In this document: one piece after another, positions 16,453 through 25,035 of the stretch
Layout of the letters: each line of letters begins with the position of its first letter
How positions within the stretch are numbered: position 1 is the stretch's first letter
Assembly: GCA_003577105.1 (NCBI GenBank)
Contig: QEUQ01000023.1
Span: forward strand, 1 to 36,183
From: Acidobacteriota bacterium
GTDB taxonomy: Bacteria > Actinomycetota > Acidimicrobiia > ATN3
Direction of reading: 5' to 3'
Length of the DNA: 36,183 nucleotides
The notes under the pieces: model-generated
Database searches by the model: none
Seen by the model: the letters and a program-made list of their open reading frames with translations, nothing else
What the model was told of the DNA's origin: nothing
Position numbers and translations under genes: made by a program

Positions 16453-17646
16453 GTGGTAATGGAGATTGACCTCGGTCCGCAGGCCGAGAAGTTCAGACTT
16501 GAGTTCAGGGATTGGCTTGAGGCAAACAAACCCGCTTCGCTCGAGGGCTACGACGATCCGAACGCGAATCCTGACACGCCCGAGCTCATTGACTGGGCGG
16601 AGAAGCTTCGCGAAGGCGGCTATCTTTGCGTGACTTGGCCCGAGAAGTTCGGCGGGCGGGGATTGTCGGCTGCCGAGGTCGCCGTCATGAACGAGGAGCT
16701 TCACGCAGCAGGTCTTCCCCGGGTCACAAGGGGAATGGGCGAGAACTTGGTCGGCCCCGCAATCATCGCTCATGGGACAGACGACCAGCGTGAGCGGTTC
16801 TTGCCGCGCATCATTTCTGGCGAAGACCGGTACTGCCAGGGCTTCTCAGAACCTGATTCAGGCTCAGATCTGGCCTCGCTCAAGACTCGAGGAATCATCG
16901 ATGGCGATGAATTGGTGATTACTGGCCAGAAGGTATGGACTTCGTGGTTCTGGAGGGCGAACATGCTCTTCTGCCTGTGCAGGACAGATCCTGAGGCCCC
17001 CAAGCATCAGGGCATTTCCTACGTCTTGATACCTCTGAAACGAGATGACGGTAGTGAGAACGGAATCGAGTTTCGCCCCCTGCGCCAGATCACTGGTGAG
17101 AGCCACTTCGCCGAGACCTTTATTGAGGAAGCCAGGGCACCTCTCTCAAATGTCATAGGCGGTCTGAATAATGGGTGGCGAGTCGCAATGACTACCCTCG
17201 GAAGCGAGAGAGGCGGGTCTGCGACTACCCAGCACGTTCAATTCAGGAGGGAGTTCTGGAAACTGGTCAAGGCCGCGCGCGAGCGCGGAAAAATTGAAGA
17301 TCCGATCGTTCGCCAGAGACTGGCATGGGCGTACTCGAGGGTCGAAGTCATGCGATACCAAGGGCTGCGACTCCTGTCGGCGCTTCTGGCGGATCAGAAC
17401 CCGGGTCCGGGGGGATCGATCAACAAAATGTACTGGTCTGAATACCAGCGGCGCATGGCGGAGTATGCCGTTGAGATTCTCGGGCCGGAATCAATGATCG
17501 TCGGCGAGGAGTACGAGTTGGAGTACTTCCAACGGCAGTTTCTCCAGACGCGCGGGCACACGATCTGGGGCGGCACCGCAGAGATCCAGCGCAACATCGT
17601 CGGGGAGCGCCTGCTCGGCCTGCCAAAGGAGCCGCGGCCGTCCTGA
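16453..17646 (+). CDS. Acyl-CoA dehydrogenase family protein
   Basis: A 397-residue flavoprotein of the acyl-CoA dehydrogenase superfamily, which oxidises acyl-CoA thioesters to 2-enoyl-CoA using FAD. The N-terminal helical domain has WPEKFGGRGLSAAEVAVM; the FAD-binding mid-domain has CQGFSEPDSGSDLASLKT and GQKVWTSW; the C-terminal domain ends with the characteristic GGTAEIQRNIVGERLLGLP. GTG 16453 has agggag 6 bases upstream and is preferred to ATG 16459. The substrate cannot be told from sequence. The sequence type resembles actinobacterial FadE proteins used for bulky or branched acyl-CoAs. Confidence 0.9.
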   Translation: MVMEIDLGPQAEKFRLEFRDWLEANKPASLEGYDDPNANPDTPELIDWAEKLREGGYLCVTWPEKFGGRGLSAAEVAVMNEELHAAGLPRVTRGMGENLVGPAIIAHGTDDQRERFLPRIISGEDRYCQGFSEPDSGSDLASLKTRGIIDGDELVITGQKVWTSWFWRANMLFCLCRTDPEAPKHQGISYVLIPLKRDDGSENGIEFRPLRQITGESHFAETFIEEARAPLSNVIGGLNNGWRVAMTTLGSERGGSATTQHVQFRREFWKLVKAARERGKIEDPIVRQRLAWAYSRVEVMRYQGLRLLSALLADQNPGPGGSINKMYWSEYQRRMAEYAVEILGPESMIVGEEYELEYFQRQFLQTRGHTIWGGTAEIQRNIVGERLLGLPKEPRPS

Positions 17647-17689
17647 ACTTGGGCCAGGTAGCTATCAGCAGAAGACAGCCTCGGCACTA

Positions 17690-19381
17690 CTAGGAGCGAT
17701 GCTCACCCCTGCGCGACCAGGCGAGCTCGCCATCTACCCAGGTGGCCTCGGGTCGAACCCGCTCTTCAGCAAGCGCGCCGTCGGCGAGGGGATCCGAGTC
17801 GAGCATCACCATGTCGGCCGGGCGTCCGGCCTCGAGCACCCCGCCGGCATAGCCTGAGACCCGCGCGGCGTCTCGGGTGAAGGCTTCAAGAGCGCGCTCA
17901 GGTCCTACGGCCTCCGACGGTGAGACTGGCTCTCCGCGTTGGTTCAGGCGCGAGATGGCGCTGGCGAGCCCTCGCCAGGGATCCGGCTCGCCGGAAGGCT
18001 GGTCGGTTGAGAACGCAACCGATGCGCTGGCGGCATCTAGCGACGCGACCGGCACGACCGCGAATCCCCCTGGCGTCGGTACCTCGGCGAGCCACGGAAA
18101 GAGTGAGATGAATCCGGGTTGAGTGGCTATGTGAACGGGAGAGGACCCGAGTCTCTTGACGACTCCCGGATCTGTGATGGTCACGTGCTCAAGCCGGAAG
18201 GTCTCAACTGGGTTGGACACCTTGTCGTAGGCGTCGAGCGCGGTGGCAATCGTCCTGTTCCCGAGTGCGTGGGTCATGACGGCAAAGCCGCGATCGGTCG
18301 CGTCCTTCACGAGCGCATTGAAGCGCTCCGCCGGAAGCAGCATTTCTCCGCGATGTATGTGCCCTCCCTTCATCGACATCGGCGCGGACCGGTCGGCGAG
18401 CATCATCAGAACGCTCAGGTCCCTGCGTCTCAAGCCGCGGTAGGCAGTCTTGGCAGCCGCAGCAACTAGGCCAAAGGTTGGGAGTGAGAGGGCGCAAAGA
18501 TTTGCGCCATCCATGAAGACCTTGAGCGGGCCTGTTCTAAGCCGCCCAACGGCTTCGCCTGTGGGCGTGCCTTCGAGGCGATCCCCGGGATCGACAAAGA
18601 AGCCTCCCGAACCCGTTGGGCTTACCGTCATTGAAAGGCGGAGAGCGCCGTCCGCGTTGAGGCGCCTGTAAAGGGCCTCAAACTCCGGCGGGGCGCAAGC
18701 GTCGCAAAGGTGCGTGAAGCCAAAGGAGAGCATGCGCTCCTGATGCGCGTCGGCGAGTCCAGCCCAATCCATCGCGGGGTCTTCAAGGGCGGCAGCCTGA
18801 CCAGGCTGGGCAACTATTGTCATGGCCGCGTCGTGGAGGACCCCGGTCGCTTCTCCATCGCGGCCTCTTTCGATCTTTCCGCCTGCCGGGTCTGGCGTTG
18901 ACTTGGTCACGCCACCAGCTTCAAGCGCCAAGTCATTTACCGAGACAGCGTGGTAGCTGGCATGTATGACCATTGCGGGACGGTCAGGAACCGCTTCAGT
19001 CAGCTCCTGGCGGCTTGGCATTCGGCCCTGCTGAGCGTCGTCAGCGCCCCAGCCGATTGCCCATGCGCCGACCGGCGCCTCCGCCATGAGCGCGACTACC
19101 TCGTCGACGCTGGGCGCTACTTCAGGGCGGACATCTACCCAGTATCCCTGGGCAGCTGATTGAGCGAAGTGATGGTGTGCGTCGGTCAGGCCGGGAATCA
19201 GAACCCGCTCTCCAAGCTCAATCACCTCGACTCCACCGCTATCGAGCCCCATCGACGCGGCCATTTCGTCAGCTTCGGTATCGAGAGCGACGACTTTGCT
19301 ATCTGCGGCGAGAAGAGCAGACGCGCGCGGGCGCCGTGGGTTCATAGTGAGAATTGAGCCTCGGAACATGATTGGTCGCAT
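17690..19381 (-). CDS. YtcJ-type amidohydrolase (amidohydrolase_3 family)
   Basis: A 563-residue metal-dependent hydrolase of the amidohydrolase superfamily, YtcJ-like. The short N-terminal beta strand region with IPGLTDAHHHF (H69-H71) provides the first metal ligands. The middle contains IHASYHAVSVNDLALE, HDAAMTIV and GFAVMTHALGNRTI (a later His ligand), then FRLEHVTI, AFSTDQPSGEPDPW (late Asp) and the C-terminal GRPADMVMLDSDPL, all characteristic of the family. There is no signal peptide, so it is cytosolic. Substrate unknown; family members act on amides, imidates and cyclic ureides. It runs divergently from the FAD oxidase gene with only about 70 bases between starts. No ribosome binding site precedes its ATG. 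Confidence 0.88.
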   Translation of the reverse strand: MRPIMFRGSILTMNPRRPRASALLAADSKVVALDTEADEMAASMGLDSGGVEVIELGERVLIPGLTDAHHHFAQSAAQGYWVDVRPEVAPSVDEVVALMAEAPVGAWAIGWGADDAQQGRMPSRQELTEAVPDRPAMVIHASYHAVSVNDLALEAGGVTKSTPDPAGGKIERGRDGEATGVLHDAAMTIVAQPGQAAALEDPAMDWAGLADAHQERMLSFGFTHLCDACAPPEFEALYRRLNADGALRLSMTVSPTGSGGFFVDPGDRLEGTPTGEAVGRLRTGPLKVFMDGANLCALSLPTFGLVAAAAKTAYRGLRRRDLSVLMMLADRSAPMSMKGGHIHRGEMLLPAERFNALVKDATDRGFAVMTHALGNRTIATALDAYDKVSNPVETFRLEHVTITDPGVVKRLGSSPVHIATQPGFISLFPWLAEVPTPGGFAVVPVASLDAASASVAFSTDQPSGEPDPWRGLASAISRLNQRGEPVSPSEAVGPERALEAFTRDAARVSGYAGGVLEAGRPADMVMLDSDPLADGALAEERVRPEATWVDGELAWSRRGEHRS

Positions 19382-19387
19382 CGGCTA

Positions 19388-19393
19388 AACGTA
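19388..19393 (-). promoter_or_regulatory. Candidate leaderless -10 box of the amidohydrolase gene
   Basis: On the minus strand TACGTT (a TANNNT match) ends 6 bases before the ATG at 19381. No Shine-Dalgarno sequence is present between them. This spacing would start the transcript at or near the A of the ATG. The box is a weak match on its own. Confidence 0.25.
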
Positions 19394-19453
19394 GACTTTG
19401 CAGCGCGCTGAGGCAAACGGCGTTGCATGGGTGAGTCCCAGGGAGGATGTCCG

Positions 19454-20836
19454 GTGGAAGGTTACGGAAGCGCTATCTACTGGCTTGAAACTGCGCCGGA
19501 GGTGCCGAACCCACCCCTGACCGCGGACATAAAGGCCGACGTGTGTGTAGTCGGTGGAGGATTCACGGGGCTTTGGACTTCATACGAACTCAAGTCCGCC
19601 GATCCGGCAATGAAGCTAGTCCTGATTGAGGGGGACGAGATCGCTCACGGTGCCTCAGGGCGCAACGGCGGATTCGCGATGACCCTTCTCGACATGAGCC
19701 TCCATCACTTCGTCAAGAATGTGGGTGCCGATGCGGCCAAGGCGGCACACAAGGCCGTTGCCGAATCTGTGGAGGCGATCGGGCGAGTCTGCGATGAGAG
19801 GGAGATCGACTGCGACTACACCCACGGGGGTCTGCTCGTTGTGGCTACGAATCCAGCGCAGCAAGTACGGATCGAAAAGGATCTCGAAGCTGCTGAGGAG
19901 TTGGGTTTGAGGGACTTCAAGGCGCTCACCGGGGATGAGGCACAGGGGTTGGTTCACTCGCCTACCTATCAAGCAGGCATGCTCGAAGAGCACTGTGCAG
20001 TTCTCAATCCGGCCAAGCTAGCGCGTGGACTCAAGCGAGTCCTCGCGGAGATGGCCGTTGAAATCTACGAAGGCAGCCCCGCCACCGGTCTCGAAGAGGT
20101 GTCACAGGGGGTGAAGGTCTCCACTCCGCTGGGGTCAGTCACAGCCGATCAGACCGTACTGGCAACCAACGCCTGGGCGTCACGGCTCCCTGCGCTGTCG
20201 CGAAAGATTGTGCCGCTATACACATACATAATCCTGACGGAACCCCTCAGTGACGAGCAGATGGACTCCATTGGATGGGCCGGGCGTCATGGAATCGAAG
20301 ACAAGCGGAACTACGTTCACTACTACCGATTGACTGCCGACAACCGAATCCTCTGGGGTGGGAGTGATGGCGTGATTTATCGCGATCTAGGTATCAAGCC
20401 TCGTTATGACCGCAATGACGCGATCTTCGCCAAACTGGAAAAGACCTTCAAGACAACCTTTCCTCAGCTCTCCGAGGTTGGTTTCTCTCACCGATGGGGT
20501 GGCCCCGTCGCCATGACGGTTAGGTTCATCCCTGTCTTTGGGACACTTGACGGCGACCGCGTTCACTACGGATGTGGCTACAACGGGCACGGCGTTGCGC
20601 CGTCACACACGGGCGGGCGGATTCTCTCAGATCTGGTCCTTGAGCGTGACAGGGGATATGGAGATCTTTGCTTCGTCAACTCCAAGGAGCTCGCATTCCC
20701 AAAGAATCCCGTCAGCTGGATAGGGGCCGAGTTGACCCGCAAGGCCTTGCTCAAGCAGGACCGAGCGATGGACTCGGGCAAAGACGCAGGCGACATGGAC
20801 CCTCCGCTGCTACGGCTCATGAGCAAGCTAGGCTAG
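19454..20836 (+). CDS. FAD-dependent amine oxidoreductase (PuuB/DAO-like)
   Basis: A 460-residue flavoprotein of the DAO family, closest in pattern to gamma-glutamylputrescine oxidase (PuuB). The dinucleotide fold is CVVGGGFTGLW near the N-terminus, followed by LIEGDEIAHGASGRNGGF, a signature of this subgroup. The C-terminal FAD contact region includes HRWGGPVAMTVRFIPVFG and HYGCGYNGHGVAPSH. The open frame starts at ATG 19427, but GTG 19454 has a strong gggagg 7 bases upstream, so it is preferred. The exact amine substrate is unknown. No other polyamine genes flank it. It is divergent from the amidohydrolase. Confidence 0.85.
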   Translation: MEGYGSAIYWLETAPEVPNPPLTADIKADVCVVGGGFTGLWTSYELKSADPAMKLVLIEGDEIAHGASGRNGGFAMTLLDMSLHHFVKNVGADAAKAAHKAVAESVEAIGRVCDEREIDCDYTHGGLLVVATNPAQQVRIEKDLEAAEELGLRDFKALTGDEAQGLVHSPTYQAGMLEEHCAVLNPAKLARGLKRVLAEMAVEIYEGSPATGLEEVSQGVKVSTPLGSVTADQTVLATNAWASRLPALSRKIVPLYTYIILTEPLSDEQMDSIGWAGRHGIEDKRNYVHYYRLTADNRILWGGSDGVIYRDLGIKPRYDRNDAIFAKLEKTFKTTFPQLSEVGFSHRWGGPVAMTVRFIPVFGTLDGDRVHYGCGYNGHGVAPSHTGGRILSDLVLERDRGYGDLCFVNSKELAFPKNPVSWIGAELTRKALLKQDRAMDSGKDAGDMDPPLLRLMSKLG

Positions 20837-20859
20837 ATACGCCAGACGTGGGAGGCACC

Positions 20860-21531
20860 ATGAGTGAGCAGTCAGGCAGGTCCAGCACTCCGCAACCTCC
20901 AAGGCCAGAGGATCAAGAGCTTGCAGGCCTCCGCCTTTCCGAGCCGGCTCCGGGTTACCTCAAGGTTGTGGCCTGGGTCTGGCTCATAATTTCAGCTGTT
21001 CACCTGGCGCTGCTCATTGTCTATTCGATGATGCTCTTCTTTTCCACCGATGAAGCCATTGAGCACCGCATGCTCCCTGAGGCGCCTGGCAGTCTCGAGT
21101 GGGTCTTCTTTGGATTTGCGTGGGTAATTCTGATAGCGCGGATTGGCGCCTTGTCGGCTGTCGTCAGGCGTGATCGAGCCCAGACGAGCGTCAAGGTTGC
21201 GTGGGTAATTCTCTTTGTGTCGATGTCTGGTCACGTAATTGACGCACTCAGTCCGCGATCCCGCCTGACTATGGTCGGAGACGTCTCCTTTACGCCGCGA
21301 GCTCTCGCAGCATTCGCGGCATTGACCCTGCTTCTCTTGATCTTCCCACCGGTCTTCAAGTGGTTCTGGATAAGTCCGCCGGAGCAGGTGCCATTTCAGA
21401 CTTACTACGCCGAGATTGCCCTTGAAGATGAGATTCGCCAGCTCAAGTCAGGCGAAGCTGAGATAGCTCTTCCCTCAGTACATGATGAAGCCGAGGCGAC
21501 TGCCACAGACGAGCAGCCCCAATCCGAGTGA
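20860..21531 (+). CDS. Four-helix integral membrane protein, unknown function
   Basis: A 223-residue protein with about four hydrophobic helices (residues about 32-57, 77-100, 112-130, 145-167) after a short cytoplasmic Pro-rich head and before a charged, acidic C-terminal tail. I do not recognise a family. ATG 20860 has ggagg about 5 bases upstream, and the gene ends overlapping the PAP2 gene as GTGA. The overlap suggests co-translation with the downstream PAP2 phosphatase. The upstream open frame from 20668 belongs to the FAD oxidase region and is not used. Confidence 0.75.
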   Translation: MSEQSGRSSTPQPPRPEDQELAGLRLSEPAPGYLKVVAWVWLIISAVHLALLIVYSMMLFFSTDEAIEHRMLPEAPGSLEWVFFGFAWVILIARIGALSAVVRRDRAQTSVKVAWVILFVSMSGHVIDALSPRSRLTMVGDVSFTPRALAAFAALTLLLLIFPPVFKWFWISPPEQVPFQTYYAEIALEDEIRQLKSGEAEIALPSVHDEAEATATDEQPQSE

Positions 21532-22133
21532 GGTCGTGCCGGCGATTGGAGTGGAAGCCGGCAGCGCCGATGCTGGCCTCATTCGGGATCTTCACTTCGG
21601 CAGCGGCAGCCTTCGTTGCGCGAAAGGGCGTCTCGGTACGGGAAGAGAGCTGCTTTCGGAGCCTCAACAGCTGGCCCGAATCTCTGCGGATTCCGCTCGG
21701 CGCGCTCATGCAGGCAGGCAATTTTGGGTCGGTCTGGATAGCTGCTGGTCTCGCAAGGGAAGTTCGGCGTCCCGTCGCGGTTGCAGGTACGGTCGCGTGG
21801 GTCGGGTGCAAGCTGATCAAGCCGGCTGTCAAACGCGGCCGACCCGCGTATGAACTCGACGATGTTCGAATTCGTGGCAGGGCTCAGAGCGGGTTGGGCT
21901 TCCCGTCTGGTCATGCAGCCGTTGCATTCTCGCTCGCCACAGTGATCTCGCCCGGATTGCCCAGGACCCTCCGGCCACTTCCGTACTTGCTGGCGGTCTC
22001 GGTCGCGCTGGCTCGCGTCTATGTGGGTGCGCACCTACCGGCTGACATTATTGGAGGCGCCGGCGTCGGAATCGCGGCAGGCGCCTTGGCGCGGGGATCC
22101 GGGCCTCCTACCCCCCACGGGGCCGGCGAGTAG
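21528..22133 (+). CDS. PAP2-family membrane phosphatase
   Basis: A 201-residue PAP2 (type 2 phosphatidic acid phosphatase) membrane protein. All three phosphatase motifs can be aligned: K98-x6-R105-P106, PSGH at 126-129, and A162-R163-x5-H169-x3-D173 (Ser replaced by Ala in the SR pair, a common change). Members dephosphorylate lipid phosphates such as undecaprenyl diphosphate or phosphatidate. GTG 21528 overlaps the previous stop, and the stop overlaps the next start by one base. It is encoded directly before a PAP2-kinase fusion, so it may be the active phosphatase of that unit. Confidence 0.87.
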   Translation: MRSCRRLEWKPAAPMLASFGIFTSAAAAFVARKGVSVREESCFRSLNSWPESLRIPLGALMQAGNFGSVWIAAGLAREVRRPVAVAGTVAWVGCKLIKPAVKRGRPAYELDDVRIRGRAQSGLGFPSGHAAVAFSLATVISPGLPRTLRPLPYLLAVSVALARVYVGAHLPADIIGGAGVGIAAGALARGSGPPTPHGAGE

Positions 22134-24181
22134 TGGCGGGTAAAACCCGGCGAAGGCCGAGTGGCGAGAGGCCACCCTTGCCTAAGGAGTTCAGCCCCTA
22201 TGACGTTGCCTGGCTTGTCACTTGCGTTGCGGCAGTCGCAGCTCTGGCAATTGCGGGTTTCCTGAACCGGGAAAGCGGCTGGCTGGATCGTCTCGACCTG
22301 AGTCTGGCTGACGAGATCTCCGGTGCGAGGGGGCCGGCGCTGATCGGGCTGGCCCGCACAGTCGCGCGCATCGCGAGCCCCGGGCCGCTCCAGCTTCTGA
22401 GCGCTGCGGTCGCGATTGGACTCGTGATTCTCAGGCGCACCCGTCGACTCGTCCTGTTCTTACTGGTTCTATTGGGCGTCTACGGCGCCCAAGCGATGCT
22501 TGCCGGATTGACGCAGCGTCCCAGGCCGGCTGGACTTGAGATTCTCGGCAACTGGGCCGGTTACAGTTTTCCGTCGGACTCCGTCACTGCCTTCACGGCG
22601 ATCTCATTTGCGGCCTGCTTTTGCTTCTTCGCCAAAGGCAGGACTCGGCAGGTGGCTGCTGCCGCCGTTCTGATCTCCAGCGGATTAATTGCACTTGCCC
22701 AGGTGATTCTGGGTGTTGACCATCCAAGTGACTCGATCGGCGGGCTCATGCTTGCGACTGCCATTGCTCTGGTGGTCTTTCGCTCTCTGGCGCCTGACTC
22801 GCTCTTTCCGATCTCGACTGGGGGAAATGCGGCCCACCTTGATCTTGGCGGCCTGCGGGGGGCTGCAATTCGAAGAGCTCTCGCGGATCAACTTGGACTT
22901 GAGTGTCAGTCGGTCGAGCCGTTTGGCTTGGAGGGGTCAGCAGGCTCAACGCCCATGCTGATAACAGCTCGCGATGACGATTCGGGGATCGATCGCCGCT
23001 ACTTCGCGAAGCTCTACTCGACGAGTCACGTACGCGCCGATTGGCTGTACAAGACCTTCAGAACGATTCGCTATGGCCGCCTCGAAGATGAGACCGGATT
23101 CAAGAGCGTCCGGCGAATCGTCGAATACGAGGACTACATTTTGCGACTCATGGCAGATGCCGATCTGCCCGTGGTCAAGACCTACGGCATTGTCGAAATC
23201 ACTCCCGAGCGTGAGTACCTGCTGATCACGGACTTCGCCGATGGTGCTCAGGAGATAGCGGATCAAAGTGTAGAAGTCGACGAGGAAATCATGGGCCAAG
23301 GCGTCGGAGTTGTCAGGCGAATGTGGGATGCCGGCCTCTCTCACCGTGACTTGAAGCCGTCAAACCTGCTCGTACGGGACAACGAGCTAGTCGTGATAGA
23401 CGTGGCATTCGGATCGGTGCGTCCTACACCTTGGCGGCAGGCCGTTGATCTCGCCTGCATGATGTTGGTGCTCGCGCTCAAGGCAGATCCAGAGCGAGTC
23501 TATGAGGTCGCGCTTGGCCGCTTCAGCCGTGATGAGATCGCCGAGGCATTCGCCGCCGCACGCGGAGCGGTGATTCCAGCCCAGCTCCGGAGAATGCTAC
23601 GCGAAGACGGTAGAGACCTCATCTCGCGCTTTCGAAGGCTCTCCGGCGAGCGCCCGCCTGTGAGGATCCAACGCTGGAGCCTGCGAAGAGTGGGCCTCGT
23701 GGCCATTACCGCGATTGCTCTTGGTCTGATTGCGGTCTTGGTGATCGAGACTGTCATAGGGCCCGATAGAGGCGTGGTCGGCCCGCCTGAGTGCCCCGAT
23801 TCTGCGGTCGTAGTTCTCGCGGCTCAGGCCGCTCCCGAAGCGCGAGCGGTCGTCTGCGTCAAAGGCGTGATCAGCGGATGGACCCATGCCGAGACCGTTG
23901 TGACCGAGGAGGGACTGCGCTCGACATATGACAACGATCGCTCCGGTTCCGAAGCCATGATCGTGACCTTTGGCAGGTCCTGTGACCTATCACTTCGCCT
24001 CGCTGAAGGTGACGACACCTCAGGAAGCGAGCACCAAATCACCCATCAAGTCGAGGGAGGATGCGCGGTCTTGACTTTCAGGCCGGAGGGTGAGGCTTCG
24101 GTCGCAAGTGAAGGGCAATCGATGATCGGCTGGGTCGAGCGCAGCGATCTCGGTATCGCTGCTCAAAGTGGACCGAAATAG
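22133..24181 (+). CDS. Degenerate PAP2 domain fused to protein-kinase-like domain and secreted tail
   Basis: A 682-residue fusion. Residues 20-220 are a PAP2-type six-helix membrane domain whose motifs are altered: the K of motif 1 is missing (QRPRP remains at 128-132), PSGH is PSDS (147-150), and the third motif reads QVILGVDHPSD (190-200) with Arg and His replaced. A kinase-like domain follows (about 265-480): FAKLY with K293, HRDLKPSN at 404-411, and VIDVAFG at 422-427 in the DFG position. A single helix at about 519-543 leads to an extracellular tail of about 140 residues with several Cys. The GTG start overlaps the PAP2 gene. Its 3' end overlaps the convergent MBL gene by 19 bases. Function unknown; membrane-linked kinase regulation of lipid phosphate metabolism is inference. 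Confidence 0.85.
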   Translation: MAGKTRRRPSGERPPLPKEFSPYDVAWLVTCVAAVAALAIAGFLNRESGWLDRLDLSLADEISGARGPALIGLARTVARIASPGPLQLLSAAVAIGLVILRRTRRLVLFLLVLLGVYGAQAMLAGLTQRPRPAGLEILGNWAGYSFPSDSVTAFTAISFAACFCFFAKGRTRQVAAAAVLISSGLIALAQVILGVDHPSDSIGGLMLATAIALVVFRSLAPDSLFPISTGGNAAHLDLGGLRGAAIRRALADQLGLECQSVEPFGLEGSAGSTPMLITARDDDSGIDRRYFAKLYSTSHVRADWLYKTFRTIRYGRLEDETGFKSVRRIVEYEDYILRLMADADLPVVKTYGIVEITPEREYLLITDFADGAQEIADQSVEVDEEIMGQGVGVVRRMWDAGLSHRDLKPSNLLVRDNELVVIDVAFGSVRPTPWRQAVDLACMMLVLALKADPERVYEVALGRFSRDEIAEAFAAARGAVIPAQLRRMLREDGRDLISRFRRLSGERPPVRIQRWSLRRVGLVAITAIALGLIAVLVIETVIGPDRGVVGPPECPDSAVVVLAAQAAPEARAVVCVKGVISGWTHAETVVTEEGLRSTYDNDRSGSEAMIVTFGRSCDLSLRLAEGDDTSGSEHQITHQVEGGCAVLTFRPEGEASVASEGQSMIGWVERSDLGIAAQSGPK

Positions 24182-24957
24182 CGCTTCCCCTCGCCGAGCA
24201 GGATTCTGCCGAATTCAAGGTTTGGGAAGTGCGCCGCACCAACGAGAGTGTCTGTGCCCTCGGTCTCTCGCCAGAGGGTCTCCCTGGTCGCCTTCGCAAG
24301 GTCGGGATCGACATCGGCCATTGAATACCACTCGGATTCCTCGAGCTGGACCGGGCAGGAGATCGCGTCTCCGAGAAGAAGCGCCCGCTCGGCTCCAGAT
24401 GAGATCACCAGTCCCGCCGATCCTGGAGTGTGGCCGGGGAGTGCTATGACGTCTACGCCGGGTGCCAAAGTTTCGCCGTCTGCGACTAAGCGGGTTCGTT
24501 CAGACATCGCCTCAATGATGTCGAAGCGAATCATGGAATTGGGTGGAGGATCATCCTGCCAAAATGCAAGCTCCTCAGCGGTGATCGCGATCTCGGCGTT
24601 GGGGAATGTGATTCTGTCGCCCGTGAGAATCCATCCGACGTGGTCAACGTGAAAGTGAGTGATGAAGACTGTAGAGATCTCGGAGGGATCTACGCCCGCC
24701 TTGGCCAAGGAGTCCATTAGCGCACCGCCTCTTGCAAAACCCGCATCGACGTCGCCGAGTCCGGCGTCAACGAGGACCTTCTTGCCCCCGCTCTCGATTA
24801 CAAATGCTCCCAACGGAAATACGTAGTTCCCCTCGCCGTCAAGCATGTCCTTGTGGGACTCCCAATCGGCAGCAGTCGACCCCTGAAAGTAGAGATGCGC
24901 GGGCAACTTCGCCTCACCGTCGCTGATCGGAGTTACGCGGATTTCACCAAGGTCCAT
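24163..24957 (-). CDS. MBL-fold metallo-hydrolase
   Basis: A 264-residue metallo-beta-lactamase-fold hydrolase. The zinc motif THFHVDH gives H101, H103, D105 and H106; PGHTPGS provides the next His and LLGDAIS the bridging Asp. Strand-turn VDAGLGDV precedes. It resembles the AHL-lactonase/quorum-quenching and general hydrolase subgroup, but no specific substrate can be assigned. The open frame extends to 25017, but ATG 24957 has ggagga 6 bases upstream and begins the conserved MDLGEIRVTPISDGE. Its last 19 bases overlap the end of the convergent PAP2-kinase gene. It starts divergently from the Gfo/Idh/MocA gene. Confidence 0.88.
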   Translation of the reverse strand: MDLGEIRVTPISDGEAKLPAHLYFQGSTAADWESHKDMLDGEGNYVFPLGAFVIESGGKKVLVDAGLGDVDAGFARGGALMDSLAKAGVDPSEISTVFITHFHVDHVGWILTGDRITFPNAEIAITAEELAFWQDDPPPNSMIRFDIIEAMSERTRLVADGETLAPGVDVIALPGHTPGSAGLVISSGAERALLLGDAISCPVQLEESEWYSMADVDPDLAKATRETLWRETEGTDTLVGAAHFPNLEFGRILLGEGKRYFGPL

Positions 24958-25035
24958 CGGGTTCCTCCAAGCGGAGAGTAGGGGCTGGGGCAGCCGGGTG
25001 CTAGTAACCTTGCCCACGATACGTTAGGAGCTGAC

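Noticed and set aside
20668-20859. N-terminal extension of the four-helix membrane protein
   Set aside because: It overlaps the C-terminal coding region of the FAD oxidase, while ATG 20860 has a good ribosome binding site and immediately precedes the protein-like sequence.
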